58,598 nt of DNA from an uncultured Eggerthellaceae bacterium (GTDB lineage: Bacteria; Actinomycetota; Coriobacteriia; Coriobacteriales; Eggerthellaceae): NCBI GenBank assembly GCA_934648845.1, contig CAKUFS010000012.1, positions 1 through 58,598 on the forward strand, in the 5' to 3' direction. Below, one piece after another: positions 1 through 8,835 of this stretch. The notes under the pieces are model-generated. The model saw only the letters and a list, made by a program, of their open reading frames with translations. It ran no database searches and was not told the DNA's origin. Numbering within the stretch: the stretch's first letter is position 1; every line of letters starts with the position of its first letter. A program made the translations under genes and the position numbers.

Positions 1-18
1 AAAAATATCAGTTCGAAA

Positions 19-42
19 TCGATTGTCTTTTAGGACAATCGA
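19..42 (-). terminator. Hairpin downstream of the polysaccharide operon
   Basis: Perfect 9-bp inverted repeat (TCGATTGTC / GACAATCGA) with a 6-nt loop, just past the stop codon of the flippase gene that ends at 46. It sits where a transcript of the leftward operon would end. No strong U-run follows directly on the minus strand; a short A/T stretch reaches the window edge. A terminator is the simplest reading but is not proven. Confidence 0.45.
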
Positions 43-45
43 GAA

Positions 46-1554
46 CTATAGCTTTAACGAGCTGGGAAGTAGTTTATTAAAAAGATTAACCAAACCCAAT
101 CTAGACAAAAGATCAGCAAATACTTCGCGAGTCGGTTTTGCTAAAACAATAGTCAGAAGGTAGCTTACGATGCCAAGCATCAAAACAATTACCTGCTGCC
201 AGTATTCAGAGAATATGTTAGTAAGACCAAAACAAACAAGTCCAACTGCGATTGAAATTCCGTAAATTTCTTTTTGATTGTTCAACATTACCCTCGGAGA
301 GAGCCCAATAAACTTCCAGCAAAAGAAGAAATGGATCAACGTAAAAGAAACAGCGCGAATGATAGGGATAGCAATCGAAAAAACAAAATAGCCATAATTC
401 GCTGTAACGAAAAGCGAAGGAATCAGAATGATCAAATAACAAACCTGAGCTGCCATAGAAATACGCGGCTTTCCAAGGGAGCGGTACGCTTCAGAAGCTG
501 TATGGCAAAATACAACAACTACGGCACTTGCCGCAGCGTACAGACCAAAAAACAAAGACGTTTCAAGCCATTGTTCTCCAAGCAGTAATCCCACAAACAA
601 ATCCCTGAACACGAACAGGCACACAGCCAACGGTACTAGCACAATACCTAAATATTTTTGCATCAGATAGAAAGTCCTATCGAACCTTTTTCTATCGTCT
701 TGAAGCCTAGAAAGACTAGAAAAAATTATGGGATTAATCGCCGATGATGCTAGGCCGGTTATTGCCGAAACAAGCGAAACCGATGTTTTATACATACCGA
801 GATAATAACCAGACAACACTACACCAAGAACAAATGTACCCGCCCAGGATGTAATCCAAATCGAAAAAGCTTCTAGCAGAGTCCATATACTAAAAGAAAA
901 CATCTGCTTCAGCATAGCAAAACTATATCGGAAAGAAGGTTTCCAAGGGGATTTTACCGTAAGCCATACTGCAAGAAATAAATTACTAACGATTGTACTG
1001 ACAATCATCGCCCAGTAATCGAAGCCCAATAAGGCAAGAGGCACAGCGACAACAAGAACAATGGCGGCTGAGCTCACTCTAGAAGAAAAAAGAATTTTAA
1101 AGTCAAGCGCCCTTTGATAAACGGCTGTCTGCACACTGCTTAAGGAAACAAGAGGTATCGAAGCGGATGCAACCACAACGACCACGCCCAAACCATCATT
1201 GCCAACAATTTTAGCAATTTCGGCATTAAACACAGCAATAATCGTCCAGAGCAACAATGCAATGGTGAAATTGGTCCAAAACGCAACATCAATCGATAGA
1301 CGGAAATTACTTTCGCTCGGGTACTCATGCTGTATCAGGTATTTTTGGAAACCAGCATCTGCAAACATTTCAGCAAATGAAACAACCATAGTTACCGTAG
1401 CAATCACAGCAAACGCCTCTGGCGCAAGCAGATGAGCAAGGATAACTGTAGTTACAGGTGAGATGAGTTTTGCAATAACCTGAGTAGCGATAGACCACTT
1501 TGCTGCCAATGCGGCCTTTACACCAAGAGGCGAGTCCTGCGTCGAATCGCGCAT
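46..1554 (-). CDS. Wzx-type polysaccharide flippase (MOP superfamily)
   Basis: A 502-residue, very hydrophobic protein with about a dozen or more predicted membrane segments spread along its whole length. The N-terminal stretch (KAALAAKWSIATQVIAKLI) is typical of the WzxC-like polysaccharide exporters of the MOP/MATE superfamily. Such proteins flip undecaprenyl-diphosphate-linked repeat units across the cytoplasmic membrane. The ATG lies one base after the TAA stop of the CapA-like gene, so the two are translationally coupled. It is the last gene of the leftward operon and is followed by a hairpin at 19-42. Base composition is visibly AT-rich compared with the housekeeping genes to the right, like the other genes in 46-6900. 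The family assignment is firm; the transported glycan is unknown. Confidence 0.88.
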   Translation of the reverse strand: MRDSTQDSPLGVKAALAAKWSIATQVIAKLISPVTTVILAHLLAPEAFAVIATVTMVVSFAEMFADAGFQKYLIQHEYPSESNFRLSIDVAFWTNFTIALLLWTIIAVFNAEIAKIVGNDGLGVVVVVASASIPLVSLSSVQTAVYQRALDFKILFSSRVSSAAIVLVVAVPLALLGFDYWAMIVSTIVSNLFLAVWLTVKSPWKPSFRYSFAMLKQMFSFSIWTLLEAFSIWITSWAGTFVLGVVLSGYYLGMYKTSVSLVSAITGLASSAINPIIFSSLSRLQDDRKRFDRTFYLMQKYLGIVLVPLAVCLFVFRDLFVGLLLGEQWLETSLFFGLYAAASAVVVVFCHTASEAYRSLGKPRISMAAQVCYLIILIPSLFVTANYGYFVFSIAIPIIRAVSFTLIHFFFCWKFIGLSPRVMLNNQKEIYGISIAVGLVCFGLTNIFSEYWQQVIVLMLGIVSYLLTIVLAKPTREVFADLLSRLGLVNLFNKLLPSSLKL

Positions 1555-1555
1555 T

Positions 1556-2716
1556 TTACCATTTCATTCTTTCACGTAAGGCGGTCAAAAACAATTCACG
1601 ATGAGCTTCGCAATCAATATAGTTAATTTGTGACAAGATTTGCCTTTTTCCTATAATTCGACTCGCCAATTTCCCACGAAAAAGTCTATTAACAACACGA
1701 TACACAATGGTTTTGCTTCCAGGTATAAATGCATTTAAATAACTATTTAGCATTGTTCCCGCAAATTGCGTATATTCTTCTTCAACAAAATGAGGCTGCG
1801 CAATTTGCTTAGAACGCATATCGAAAGCCAATAGAATCTCTTCGGCATCGACCCCGTGCGCAAGCCGAATGGCTGGTCCTTGTTTTCTAATAGGACGATA
1901 TTCAACTTTTACTCCGGTTTTGTCGAAAGAGACCTCCAGCAGTAGGCTAGTCTGCCAAAACTCATTCTCTCCATCATCGAATAGAAAATTTCCTTGTCCA
2001 TAGACAATAGTCGAGCCATTCCAGTCTTCTTTGCAACCTATGCAGTGACTGTGCTGGCAAACAACAAGATCGGCGCCTTTATCCGCAATTTTTCGACATG
2101 TTCTCTGCAGCATCGGAGACGGATATCTATAATGTTCTTTTCCTCCATGGTACAGGACGACAACATAATCGCAATTCTCTTTTAAGTTAGCGATATGATC
2201 CAATGATTCAAGAGGGTCAAATGGATTTGCACCAGCATAATCATATCGAGCAATAGAAAACTCGTGCTCCGTGCATGAATAGAACCCGACAGCAAAATCT
2301 TTCTTTTTCACAACAAAGGGCGACACCGCATCATTCAGACGAAGCCCAGCCCCAAAATAAGGTATATCCACGCATTTCAGCGCTTCAATAGTTGAAGCTA
2401 AACCATCTTCTCCGTAATCCATAATATGATTATTCGCCAATGAAAAAGCACAGGGGCTCATCAAAGAAAGAGCTTTGACCGTAGATAGCGGGGCGCGTAG
2501 AGCTGGACCGTTTTTTGCGATAGGAGAGCCGTCATCAATCAAAGGAGCCTCAAGATTAAAGACGCAGTAATCGGATGAATTAATAATAGAAAGAAGTCCG
2601 TCCCCAATAAGCTCATTCAAGCTCCCTTCTTGAAAGAGCTGTATGCCTTCACCAAATGGAACAATGTCACCTCCGATTACGATAGATAGAACCTCGTTTC
2701 GCTCCAACTCTGTCAT
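1556..2716 (-). CDS. CapA-like metallophosphatase-fold protein (PGA_cap family)
   Basis: 386 residues matching the CapA / poly-gamma-glutamate-synthesis family, which has a calcineurin-like metallophosphoesterase fold. Family motifs visible in order are IGGDIVPFGEG near the N-terminus, FNLEAPLID, LANNHIMDYGEDGL, LYHGGKEHYRYPS and QHSHCIGCKE followed by VYGQGNFLFDD. No signal peptide or membrane anchor is obvious, unlike many CapA proteins of Gram-positive bacteria, so it may act in the cytoplasm. Its ATG overlaps the TAA of the upstream ATP-grasp gene (TAATG), indicating coupling. In a surface-polysaccharide operon it may modify or trim the glycan or its substituents; the reaction is not known. 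There are no capB/capC partners, so poly-gamma-glutamate synthesis itself is unlikely. Confidence 0.82.
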   Translation of the reverse strand: MTELERNEVLSIVIGGDIVPFGEGIQLFQEGSLNELIGDGLLSIINSSDYCVFNLEAPLIDDGSPIAKNGPALRAPLSTVKALSLMSPCAFSLANNHIMDYGEDGLASTIEALKCVDIPYFGAGLRLNDAVSPFVVKKKDFAVGFYSCTEHEFSIARYDYAGANPFDPLESLDHIANLKENCDYVVVLYHGGKEHYRYPSPMLQRTCRKIADKGADLVVCQHSHCIGCKEDWNGSTIVYGQGNFLFDDGENEFWQTSLLLEVSFDKTGVKVEYRPIRKQGPAIRLAHGVDAEEILLAFDMRSKQIAQPHFVEEEYTQFAGTMLNSYLNAFIPGSKTIVYRVVNRLFRGKLASRIIGKRQILSQINYIDCEAHRELFLTALRERMKW

Positions 2717-3666
2717 TATTCCCCGCTTCCTTTGCCATCAAATGCTAAAGACAAATCTATCCAACTACCTAAAAGCAAATCATGATCCAGATCATCGAAT
2801 GCATCGAATCCAGAAGCGTCATAAAAAGTCATTTCCCCGAAGCGAAGTCCGTTATTGGAAATAAACCAATCAACGCGCACATGGGCAAGTCCTTTAGACA
2901 AAACTCGAGAAAGGTCCAACATTTCATCTAGGATTGCTGGACGATCATCTGGCTTGTCAGACATAGGAAGTCCACATTGAGTAATGTTGGTGCGTCGCCA
3001 ATTTGCATCGTAAATATCTTGGGTGTGAGTTCCGTTGAAACGACCTCTGTGAACTTGAATAAGTTTGGGTTCCCCAGAAAAACACATTACCTTATAATCA
3101 GCGAGATCTAGATTCTCGGCTTGGTCTATAAAAGTGCAGACAGCAGAATCGATATATTCTTCGGCAAACACGCACGGTTTGACATTCTTATACGGCCATT
3201 CCCTAGAACTCCAGTAATAGTTACGCTTCATGTGAGAAGATAGTTTTTTCTTGGCTGCAGCTAGATTAAAGGAATCCTTATTTGAGCAAATCACTATACC
3301 ACCGCAATCGTGATTGGTTTTCAGGACAAACCGCTTGGGAAGACTTGATATATCAATATCGTCGATACTTTCCCATCTTGCATACGATCGCGTGATATAC
3401 TCGCTTCCAATTTGATCTGCAACCCACTTTTTCACGGCATACTTATCAACAAGAGTGCTGTACAACGGATTACGATCATGCAGCTTCAGCCATTGCAGTT
3501 TTTCATTAAAAGTTTTAGGGTTAGAAAGATCCAAGGGATAACCGACGGATATTTTAAACATTCTTTTCAATTGAGTCTCATCATCAACCCAGTTCATCAA
3601 ACCCTTCGCTGTTGCCAACATATAAAGCAGCGAAGGGTTTTTGATATACTTTTTTATTTTAGACAT
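2716..3666 (-). CDS. TupA-like ATP-grasp protein
   Basis: About 316 residues from the ATG at 3666, which overlaps the end of wzy by 13 bases; a GTG 12 bases further upstream is also possible. It resembles the TupA-like ATP-grasp family found in polysaccharide loci: PKTFNEKLQWLKLHDR and VDKYAVKKWVADQIG near the N-terminus, then FVLKTNHDCGGIVIC, FAEEYID and YKVMCFSGEPKLIQVHRGRF, and a C-terminal VRVDWFISNNGLRFGEMTFYD that would supply metal/ATP ligands. Family members are thought to ligate an amino-acid-like group to a carboxylate by way of an acyl phosphate; teichuronopeptide synthesis is the prototype. Next to UDP-ManNAcA genes, a role in decorating a uronic acid carboxylate is plausible but inferred. 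Confidence 0.8.
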   Translation of the reverse strand: MSKIKKYIKNPSLLYMLATAKGLMNWVDDETQLKRMFKISVGYPLDLSNPKTFNEKLQWLKLHDRNPLYSTLVDKYAVKKWVADQIGSEYITRSYARWESIDDIDISSLPKRFVLKTNHDCGGIVICSNKDSFNLAAAKKKLSSHMKRNYYWSSREWPYKNVKPCVFAEEYIDSAVCTFIDQAENLDLADYKVMCFSGEPKLIQVHRGRFNGTHTQDIYDANWRRTNITQCGLPMSDKPDDRPAILDEMLDLSRVLSKGLAHVRVDWFISNNGLRFGEMTFYDASGFDAFDDLDHDLLLGSWIDLSLAFDGKGSGE

Positions 3667-4913
3667 GGTTCTTCCCACTTCGAAACAAGCGTCTTCTCTA
3701 AACAGAACAGCAATGTGATATATAAATAAATATCTACACCCATAAAACTGACATATCCGTAATCAGAAACAAAAATCAAAAGGAGCATTATTAGGCCAAA
3801 CAGCGAGTTTGCACCATTCATTTTTATTTTGTTGATAAACCCTTTTCCGATCATGATAAAAATCGAATAATAAAGGGTAAAACCAATAATGCCAAGATCG
3901 GCAAGAAGCTCCCATTGATTGCAGTGGCAATAAGCTTGATGCCAATATCCTATCCTTTGCATCTCGCTAAGAAAGCCGTTAAATCCGTAGCCAACGATTG
4001 AACTATTCAGAAACATATCTTGAGCATAACTTCTGTACCACTCGCGCTCGGCAGCGCTTCCATCATAGCCAGCATTCCCAAGAAGCTTATCGACGCGATA
4101 GCCGAGAACATCGTACAACGCAGGAACGTTCATTATGGCCCATATAATAATTGCAACAATGATGATGGACGATATAGCAGCAGCTAAACCTTTGAACCCT
4201 TTATGGGAAAATGACAAAATCAGGACGATCCCCGCAAGAACAAGAAAGAGAGCTTTTCTTGAACCTGAAAATAGAGCAACGACAATAAATACAACAGTAA
4301 ACAAATAATACAGGGGTCTCTTTGTATTATTTGATAGAAAAAGGCAAAACATAGTTGCAAAAGCAGCGTTAAGCCCTACGGTGTTCGAATTGAGCCCAAT
4401 CGCATCGCCCACCCTTTCGGTTCCCCAACTCGACAAAGGCGTTTTCAAAAAAAGAACAACAACTCCGTAGAAAGCCGCGCAAACAACAATTTTTATCACT
4501 AATAGTAAATCATCCCTTTTTTGAACCCTATAACTAATAAAAGCAACAATAAAAAACCCCTGAAAGAAGTTCGTAATATAATTCGTCGCCATGGTGTTGG
4601 ATAAAGATTCCGACCAAAAAACAGACAGATATACGAAAAACACAAAAACAGAAAACCACACAAGAAGCCTACTTATAAGCTTTCCATTTTCTTTTCCTTT
4701 ACGCCGCCCTGTCTCAGCAGGAAGGACATCAAGAAAGAAGGAGACGATTGCATAGAGAACAAAACTTCCCCTTAATAAATAGTAATCCAATCCAATACCC
4801 GTTCTATGAGCAAACAATGCACACAGATACACGAAAAGAAGGACATCGCTCGTCCTTAATTTTCCGTTCTGTACGTTATTCTTATTCGGCATAGCACGAT
4901 ATTCGCTAATCAT
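3654..4913 (-). CDS. O-antigen/polysaccharide polymerase (Wzy-like)
   Basis: 419-residue polytopic membrane protein with roughly ten to twelve hydrophobic segments and a large extracytoplasmic loop before the last ones (around YRVDKLLGNAGYDGSAAEREWYRSYA), as in the Wzy / O-antigen-ligase superfamily. Motifs such as GYGFNGFLSEMQRIGYWHQAY followed by WELLADLGIIGF match the WzyC pattern of these enzymes. It would join undecaprenyl-linked repeat units on the outer face of the membrane. The start is taken at the ATG whose ATGA overlaps the stop of the upstream glycosyltransferase; an in-frame codon 18 bases earlier is less likely. AT-rich composition like its neighbours. Sequence divergence prevents prediction of the linkage. 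Confidence 0.85.
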   Translation of the reverse strand: MISEYRAMPNKNNVQNGKLRTSDVLLFVYLCALFAHRTGIGLDYYLLRGSFVLYAIVSFFLDVLPAETGRRKGKENGKLISRLLVWFSVFVFFVYLSVFWSESLSNTMATNYITNFFQGFFIVAFISYRVQKRDDLLLVIKIVVCAAFYGVVVLFLKTPLSSWGTERVGDAIGLNSNTVGLNAAFATMFCLFLSNNTKRPLYYLFTVVFIVVALFSGSRKALFLVLAGIVLILSFSHKGFKGLAAAISSIIIVAIIIWAIMNVPALYDVLGYRVDKLLGNAGYDGSAAEREWYRSYAQDMFLNSSIVGYGFNGFLSEMQRIGYWHQAYCHCNQWELLADLGIIGFTLYYSIFIMIGKGFINKIKMNGANSLFGLIMLLLIFVSDYGYVSFMGVDIYLYITLLFCLEKTLVSKWEEPCLK

Positions 4914-5977
4914 TTCACCAAATCCACCCATTTGCTCAATATACGTTCAGCCGACCACTCCTGCGACAGTCGCTTTCCCGCCTCCGATAGCTGCTGCGCC
5001 AATATATCACTATCCGCAATTGACGACATCGCATCCGCCAGGCCTGCAGTATCCCCCCTCTGAACAAGTAGGCCCCTTCGTCCACCATCGGTAATCATCC
5101 TTGCTCCGCCGCCCAGGCAATCAGTAGCAACGCAGGGAATTCCCATGACCATGGCTTCAATAAGGGAATTTTGTAATCCTTCATAATCGGAAGAACTAAT
5201 AAACATTCCTGCCTTCGAAATAAGCCGATGGATGTCATTCGAAAAAGGCTTAATAGTTGCATGGCCGGACAAACCAAGCTCATGAATCTTTTCGTCAAGA
5301 AAATCTTTCTGACTCCCTTGACCGTATATTTCAAGTGTCCAACCTGGATGATATTTATGAAATTTCGAAAATGATTCTATGAGTAAAGCGAGGTTTTTCT
5401 GAGGCTCAAGCCGCGAGAATGTTACCGCCCTTTTCTCACGATCGCCATCATGAATGGGAAGCCCCGTAGGAATCGGATTGGGGATGACGACTCCCTTCTT
5501 GCGAACTTCCTCGCAGTAGCAATCACGGGCATCGGATGTTTGAAAAACGACACTTTTCGCACGTAAAAACTGACTCTCGTTAATTTTCTTCCGACGTGCC
5601 GTATACAGTGCATCGGGGTAATTCCTCTCCGAGAGAATCAATCCCTTTTTTGGCCGAATCTTTATCCATCGTACATACTGCAAAAGCCCTAGGGATACAA
5701 TATAATCCGGTTGAACTCTTATGCATGCAGCATTTATGCCAATGACCTTTTGCATAATACCAAGCATCTTCGACGAGGATTGCCTGCATCGCAAACGATG
5801 AACAGACTCATCAATTGCGTAGTCATTTGAATATCCGTCAATTTCGCACACATAGACTTCAATGCTTCTTTTTACAAAATAATTGCACAAAAGAGACGTT
5901 ACTTTTTCAGCACCGCCACCTGATAGTTTTCTGACCAAGAACAAAACACGTACTGCGCCGTTTTTTTTGCGCATCAT
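4910..5977 (-). CDS. Family 4 glycosyltransferase
   Basis: 355 residues with the GT-B fold hallmarks of family GT4. The N-terminal VLFLVRKLSGGGAEKV is the usual Gly-rich acceptor-side loop. In the C-terminal half RLEPQKNLALLIESF is followed by GQGSQKDFLDEKIHELGL and the donor-binding segment SSSDYEGLQNSLIEAMVMG, containing an E-x7-E-like motif, then GIPCVATDCLGGGARM. It transfers a sugar from a nucleotide-activated donor to the growing lipid-linked repeat unit on the cytoplasmic face. GGAG lies 8 bases before the ATG, a normal ribosome site. The gene is separated from the acetyltransferase by 37 bases and overlaps wzy by four. Donor and acceptor cannot be read from the sequence. Confidence 0.9.
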   Translation of the reverse strand: MMRKKNGAVRVLFLVRKLSGGGAEKVTSLLCNYFVKRSIEVYVCEIDGYSNDYAIDESVHRLRCRQSSSKMLGIMQKVIGINAACIRVQPDYIVSLGLLQYVRWIKIRPKKGLILSERNYPDALYTARRKKINESQFLRAKSVVFQTSDARDCYCEEVRKKGVVIPNPIPTGLPIHDGDREKRAVTFSRLEPQKNLALLIESFSKFHKYHPGWTLEIYGQGSQKDFLDEKIHELGLSGHATIKPFSNDIHRLISKAGMFISSSDYEGLQNSLIEAMVMGIPCVATDCLGGGARMITDGGRRGLLVQRGDTAGLADAMSSIADSDILAQQLSEAGKRLSQEWSAERILSKWVDLVK

Positions 5978-6014
5978 GCACTTATCTCCATATCCTCTGA
6001 AGCAGCAATTCGCT

Positions 6015-6440
6015 TTATTTTATGCACCTCGCAGGAACACCGGCCCAAACAGTATTATCTGGTGCATCCTGAAGCATCACTGCGTTTGCCCCAATCGTCA
6101 CACCATTTCCCACAACTATTGGTCCCAGCACTTTAGCCCCAGCGCATATTTCGCAATTATCACCAATAACAGGAACTTCATAATGCCCGCTTCTTCCTCC
6201 GATAGTGACGCAGTGTCCGATTATGCAATTTCTACCGATTTTAGCTCGCTTGTGAACAACGGTTGCAATTCCCTTGTATCCAAAAATTGTCCCTTCTCCA
6301 ATCTCGCAAGATGCAGGAATAAAACTATTGTGAATGAGATAAATTTCCATTTCTATCAACTTTGCTATAAACTTAAAGCCATGTTTATAGAACCAATGAG
6401 CACGGCGATACTTATTTATAGCGTTCATGAAGTTCGCCAT
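6015..6440 (-). CDS. Serine-acetyltransferase-like left-handed beta-helix acetyltransferase
   Basis: 141 residues, short for a full CysE. It carries the hexapeptide repeats of the left-handed beta-helix acyltransferases (GEGTIFGYKGIATVVHKRA, GRNCIIGHCVTIGG, GDNCEICAGAKVLGP, GNGVTIGANAVM) ending in the WAGVPARCI cap. The HCVTIGG histidine is the likely catalytic base. Small CysE-like enzymes of this type in polysaccharide clusters acetylate sugars rather than serine. The ATG at 6440 is preceded by AAAGGAG at normal spacing; a longer frame starting at 6500 would overlap wecB without a good ribosome site. The gene overlaps the 3' end of wecB by 29 bases. Likely function: O- or N-acetylation of a repeat-unit sugar. 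Confidence 0.85.
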   Translation of the reverse strand: MANFMNAINKYRRAHWFYKHGFKFIAKLIEMEIYLIHNSFIPASCEIGEGTIFGYKGIATVVHKRAKIGRNCIIGHCVTIGGRSGHYEVPVIGDNCEICAGAKVLGPIVVGNGVTIGANAVMLQDAPDNTVWAGVPARCIK

Positions 6441-7545
6441 AACTATTCTCCTTTTCTGAAAGAATATCAGCAATTCTGCGACTTGCATACCCGTCTCCAT
6501 AGGGATTGCTGGCTCCAGACATTGCTTCGTAGGACGCTTTGTTCTCTAACAGCTCCGTAAATGCATTATAAATAACATTCTCATTTGTGCCGACCAAACG
6601 CAGCGTTCCTGCAGCTACACCCTCAGGACGTTCAGTGGTATTCCGCATGACAAGAACAGGTTTACCCAAGCCGGGCGCCTCTTCTTGAATCCCACCAGAA
6701 TCCGTAAGCACTAAATAACAACGAGCTAGGAAGTTATGAAAATCAAATACTTCCAAGGGTTCAATTATTCTAAGGCGATTGCATCCGTCTAGTTCTTCAT
6801 GGGCAGCCTTACGAACCGTGGGGTTCATATGAATGGGATAAATCGCTTTCACATCGGGGTTCTCATCGATAACACGCCTGATGGCTCTAAGCATATGATG
6901 CATTGGCTCACCTTGATTCTCTCGTCTATGCGCGGTGATAAGAATCAAACGGCTGCCCCCGGCCCAATCCAAATGCTCGTTTTTATAATTGTCGCGCACC
7001 GTAGTGCGCAACGCGTCGATGCCAGTGTTGCCGGTTACCCAAATTCTGTCGGCGGGCTTGCCCTCCTCGAGCAAATTCTGCTTGCTGGCTTCCGTAGGCG
7101 CGAAATAGTATTCGGTGACAATGTCCACAGCCTGGCGATTGAACTCCTCGGGCCATGGGCTGTATATGTCATGCGTACGCAGACCCGCCTCCACGTGGCC
7201 CACGGGGATATGCAGGTAGAAACAAGCAAGTGCCGCAGCAAAGCTTGTGGTCGTGTCGCCGTGCACGAGCACTACGTCAGGCCCCTCCTCCTCGAGAACT
7301 GCCTTCAGCTTCAGCAATACGTCGCATGTAACGTCGAACAGCGTTTGACCGGGCTTCATGATGGCCAGGTCGTGATCAGGCACCACGCTGAACACGCGCA
7401 GAACTTGGTCCAGCATCTCACGGTGCTGGCCCGTCACAGTGACAACGGTCTCGAACTCGCTTGGGCGCGCCTTCAGCTCATTCAAGAGCGGGCACATCTT
7501 GATGGCCTCCGGGCGCGTCCCGAAGACGAGCATCACTTTCTTCAA
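6412..7545 (-). CDS. wecB: UDP-N-acetylglucosamine 2-epimerase (non-hydrolysing)
   Basis: Interconverts UDP-GlcNAc and UDP-ManNAc in the cytoplasm, providing the substrate for the dehydrogenase encoded just upstream. Diagnostic segments are VFGTRPEAIKMCPLL at the N-terminus, VTGQHREML, VHGDTTTSFAAALACFY, HVEAGLRTHDIYSPWPEEFNR, ITAHRRENQGEP and LTDSGGIQEEAPGLGKPVLVMR followed by TERPEG. The preferred start is a TTG at 7545, which has AGGGAG seven bases upstream; an ATG at 7563 is possible but has its purine run touching the start codon. Composition changes within the gene: the 3' part (about 6412-6930) is AT-rich like the genes to the left, while the 5' part is GC-rich like wecC, so it may be a recombination junction. 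Also known as mnaA. Confidence 0.95.
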   Translation of the reverse strand: MKKVMLVFGTRPEAIKMCPLLNELKARPSEFETVVTVTGQHREMLDQVLRVFSVVPDHDLAIMKPGQTLFDVTCDVLLKLKAVLEEEGPDVVLVHGDTTTSFAAALACFYLHIPVGHVEAGLRTHDIYSPWPEEFNRQAVDIVTEYYFAPTEASKQNLLEEGKPADRIWVTGNTGIDALRTTVRDNYKNEHLDWAGGSRLILITAHRRENQGEPMHHMLRAIRRVIDENPDVKAIYPIHMNPTVRKAAHEELDGCNRLRIIEPLEVFDFHNFLARCYLVLTDSGGIQEEAPGLGKPVLVMRNTTERPEGVAAGTLRLVGTNENVIYNAFTELLENKASYEAMSGASNPYGDGYASRRIADILSEKENSYGELHERYK

Positions 7546-7576
7546 ACCTGCTTCTCCCTGCATCTCTTTTAATGAC

Positions 7577-8794
7577 TTACAGTTTGTAGACGTTCTCGCC
7601 GTCGCCGCACACGTTACGCGGGTCGATCAGAATGCGTCCGCAGAAGGCCTCGGGCTTGCCCTTGATCTGGGAATGACCCACCATCACAATCACCATCTCC
7701 AGGCCATCCAGGAACTCTTCCATAGAGTGCACCTGGCCCGGAACCTCGTCGCGCTCAACCCACGGGTCGTACACCTTCACGCCGCCACCGCACAGGTGCT
7801 CCTCCATGGACTCAAGCATCTGCAGCGTCGGGCTCTCGCGCACGTCGTCAACGTCCTCCTTGTAGGTCAGGCCATAGATGCCCACCTTGGAGACATCCTT
7901 GATCCCATGTTCGGCCATAACCTCGTGGGCACGATGCAGCACATACTCAGGCATGCCCGCGTTGGTCTGAAGCGCCAGACGGATGAAGTTTGCCGTTTCG
8001 GGGTAGTCGCCCACCAGGAACCATGGGTCGACGGGGATGCAGTGGCCACCCACGCCGGGGCCGGGCTGCAGAATGTTCACGCGCGGGTGCTTGTTGGAGA
8101 TGCGAATGACCTCCGCCACGTCCATGCCGCCGATACGGCAGATCTTGGCAAGCTCGTTGGAGAATGCGATGTTAATTGCACGGAAGGTGTTCTCGACGAC
8201 TTTGGTCATCTCAGCGGTACGGATGTCGGTCACACTGATTTCGCCCTGACAGAAGGTTGCGTAAATCTTAGCAACCTCCTCGCCCACCTCGGGGTCGTCC
8301 GCACCAATCGTACGGTTGTTGTGCAGCAGCTCGTAAACCATGTTTCCGGGGATGATGCGCTCCGGGGCGTGCACAAGCTTAACATCCTCACGCTCGGCCT
8401 CAATGAGCAGCGGGCGCACAAAGCGATCCACCGTGTTGGGCGAAATAGTCGACTCGATTACGAGCACGGCGCCCTTCGGGGCGACCTCGAGCACCGTCTT
8501 GCAGGCGGCAATCACATAGCAGGGGTCGATCTTCTTGTCCAGCTTATCGTAGGGCGTCGGCACGCTCACGATGTAAGTATCGCATACCTGATACTCAGTC
8601 GTGAATTTGATGCCAGATTTCAACGCGTCGGCGAACAGCTCGTCAAGCCCTTCCTCTTTGAAGGTGGTATGCCCGGCATTCAGAGTTGCTACGAGTTCCT
8701 CGTTGTAGTCGGTTCCCACGACCTCCACGCCGTGCGTGGCCATCATGAGCGCGGTGGGCAGTCCGATATAACCGAGACCGATAACGTTAACCAT
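7577..8794 (-). CDS. wecC: UDP-N-acetyl-D-mannosamine dehydrogenase
   Basis: Oxidises UDP-ManNAc twice with NAD to UDP-ManNAcA, giving the polysaccharide a uronic acid. It belongs to the UDP-glucose/UDP-ManNAc dehydrogenase family: Rossmann motif VIGLGYIGLPTALMMA at the extreme N-terminus, VESTISPNTVDRFVRP, APERIIPGNM, VVENTFRAINIAFSNELA in the central helix, and PGPGVGGHCIPVDPWFL with the catalytic cysteine, then GLTYKEDVDDVRESPT and a C-terminal NAD-fold domain. The ATG at 8794 gives a protein starting MVNVIGLG and has AAAGGAA upstream; the frame extends 13 codons further but without support. It lies directly upstream of wecB. GC-rich codon use, distinct from genes 46-6900. Confidence 0.95.
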   Translation of the reverse strand: MVNVIGLGYIGLPTALMMATHGVEVVGTDYNEELVATLNAGHTTFKEEGLDELFADALKSGIKFTTEYQVCDTYIVSVPTPYDKLDKKIDPCYVIAACKTVLEVAPKGAVLVIESTISPNTVDRFVRPLLIEAEREDVKLVHAPERIIPGNMVYELLHNNRTIGADDPEVGEEVAKIYATFCQGEISVTDIRTAEMTKVVENTFRAINIAFSNELAKICRIGGMDVAEVIRISNKHPRVNILQPGPGVGGHCIPVDPWFLVGDYPETANFIRLALQTNAGMPEYVLHRAHEVMAEHGIKDVSKVGIYGLTYKEDVDDVRESPTLQMLESMEEHLCGGGVKVYDPWVERDEVPGQVHSMEEFLDGLEMVIVMVGHSQIKGKPEAFCGRILIDPRNVCGDGENVYKL

Positions 8795-8835
8795 TTCTCT
8801 TTGATTCCTTTCCTTAATTTGCCTTAAAGGCACGC

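Noticed and set aside
7439..8827. 462-residue plus-strand frame opposite wecC
   Set aside because: It lies antisense to a clear UDP-ManNAc dehydrogenase, is rich in His/Val/Leu as expected of GC-rich antisense frames, and has no family motif.
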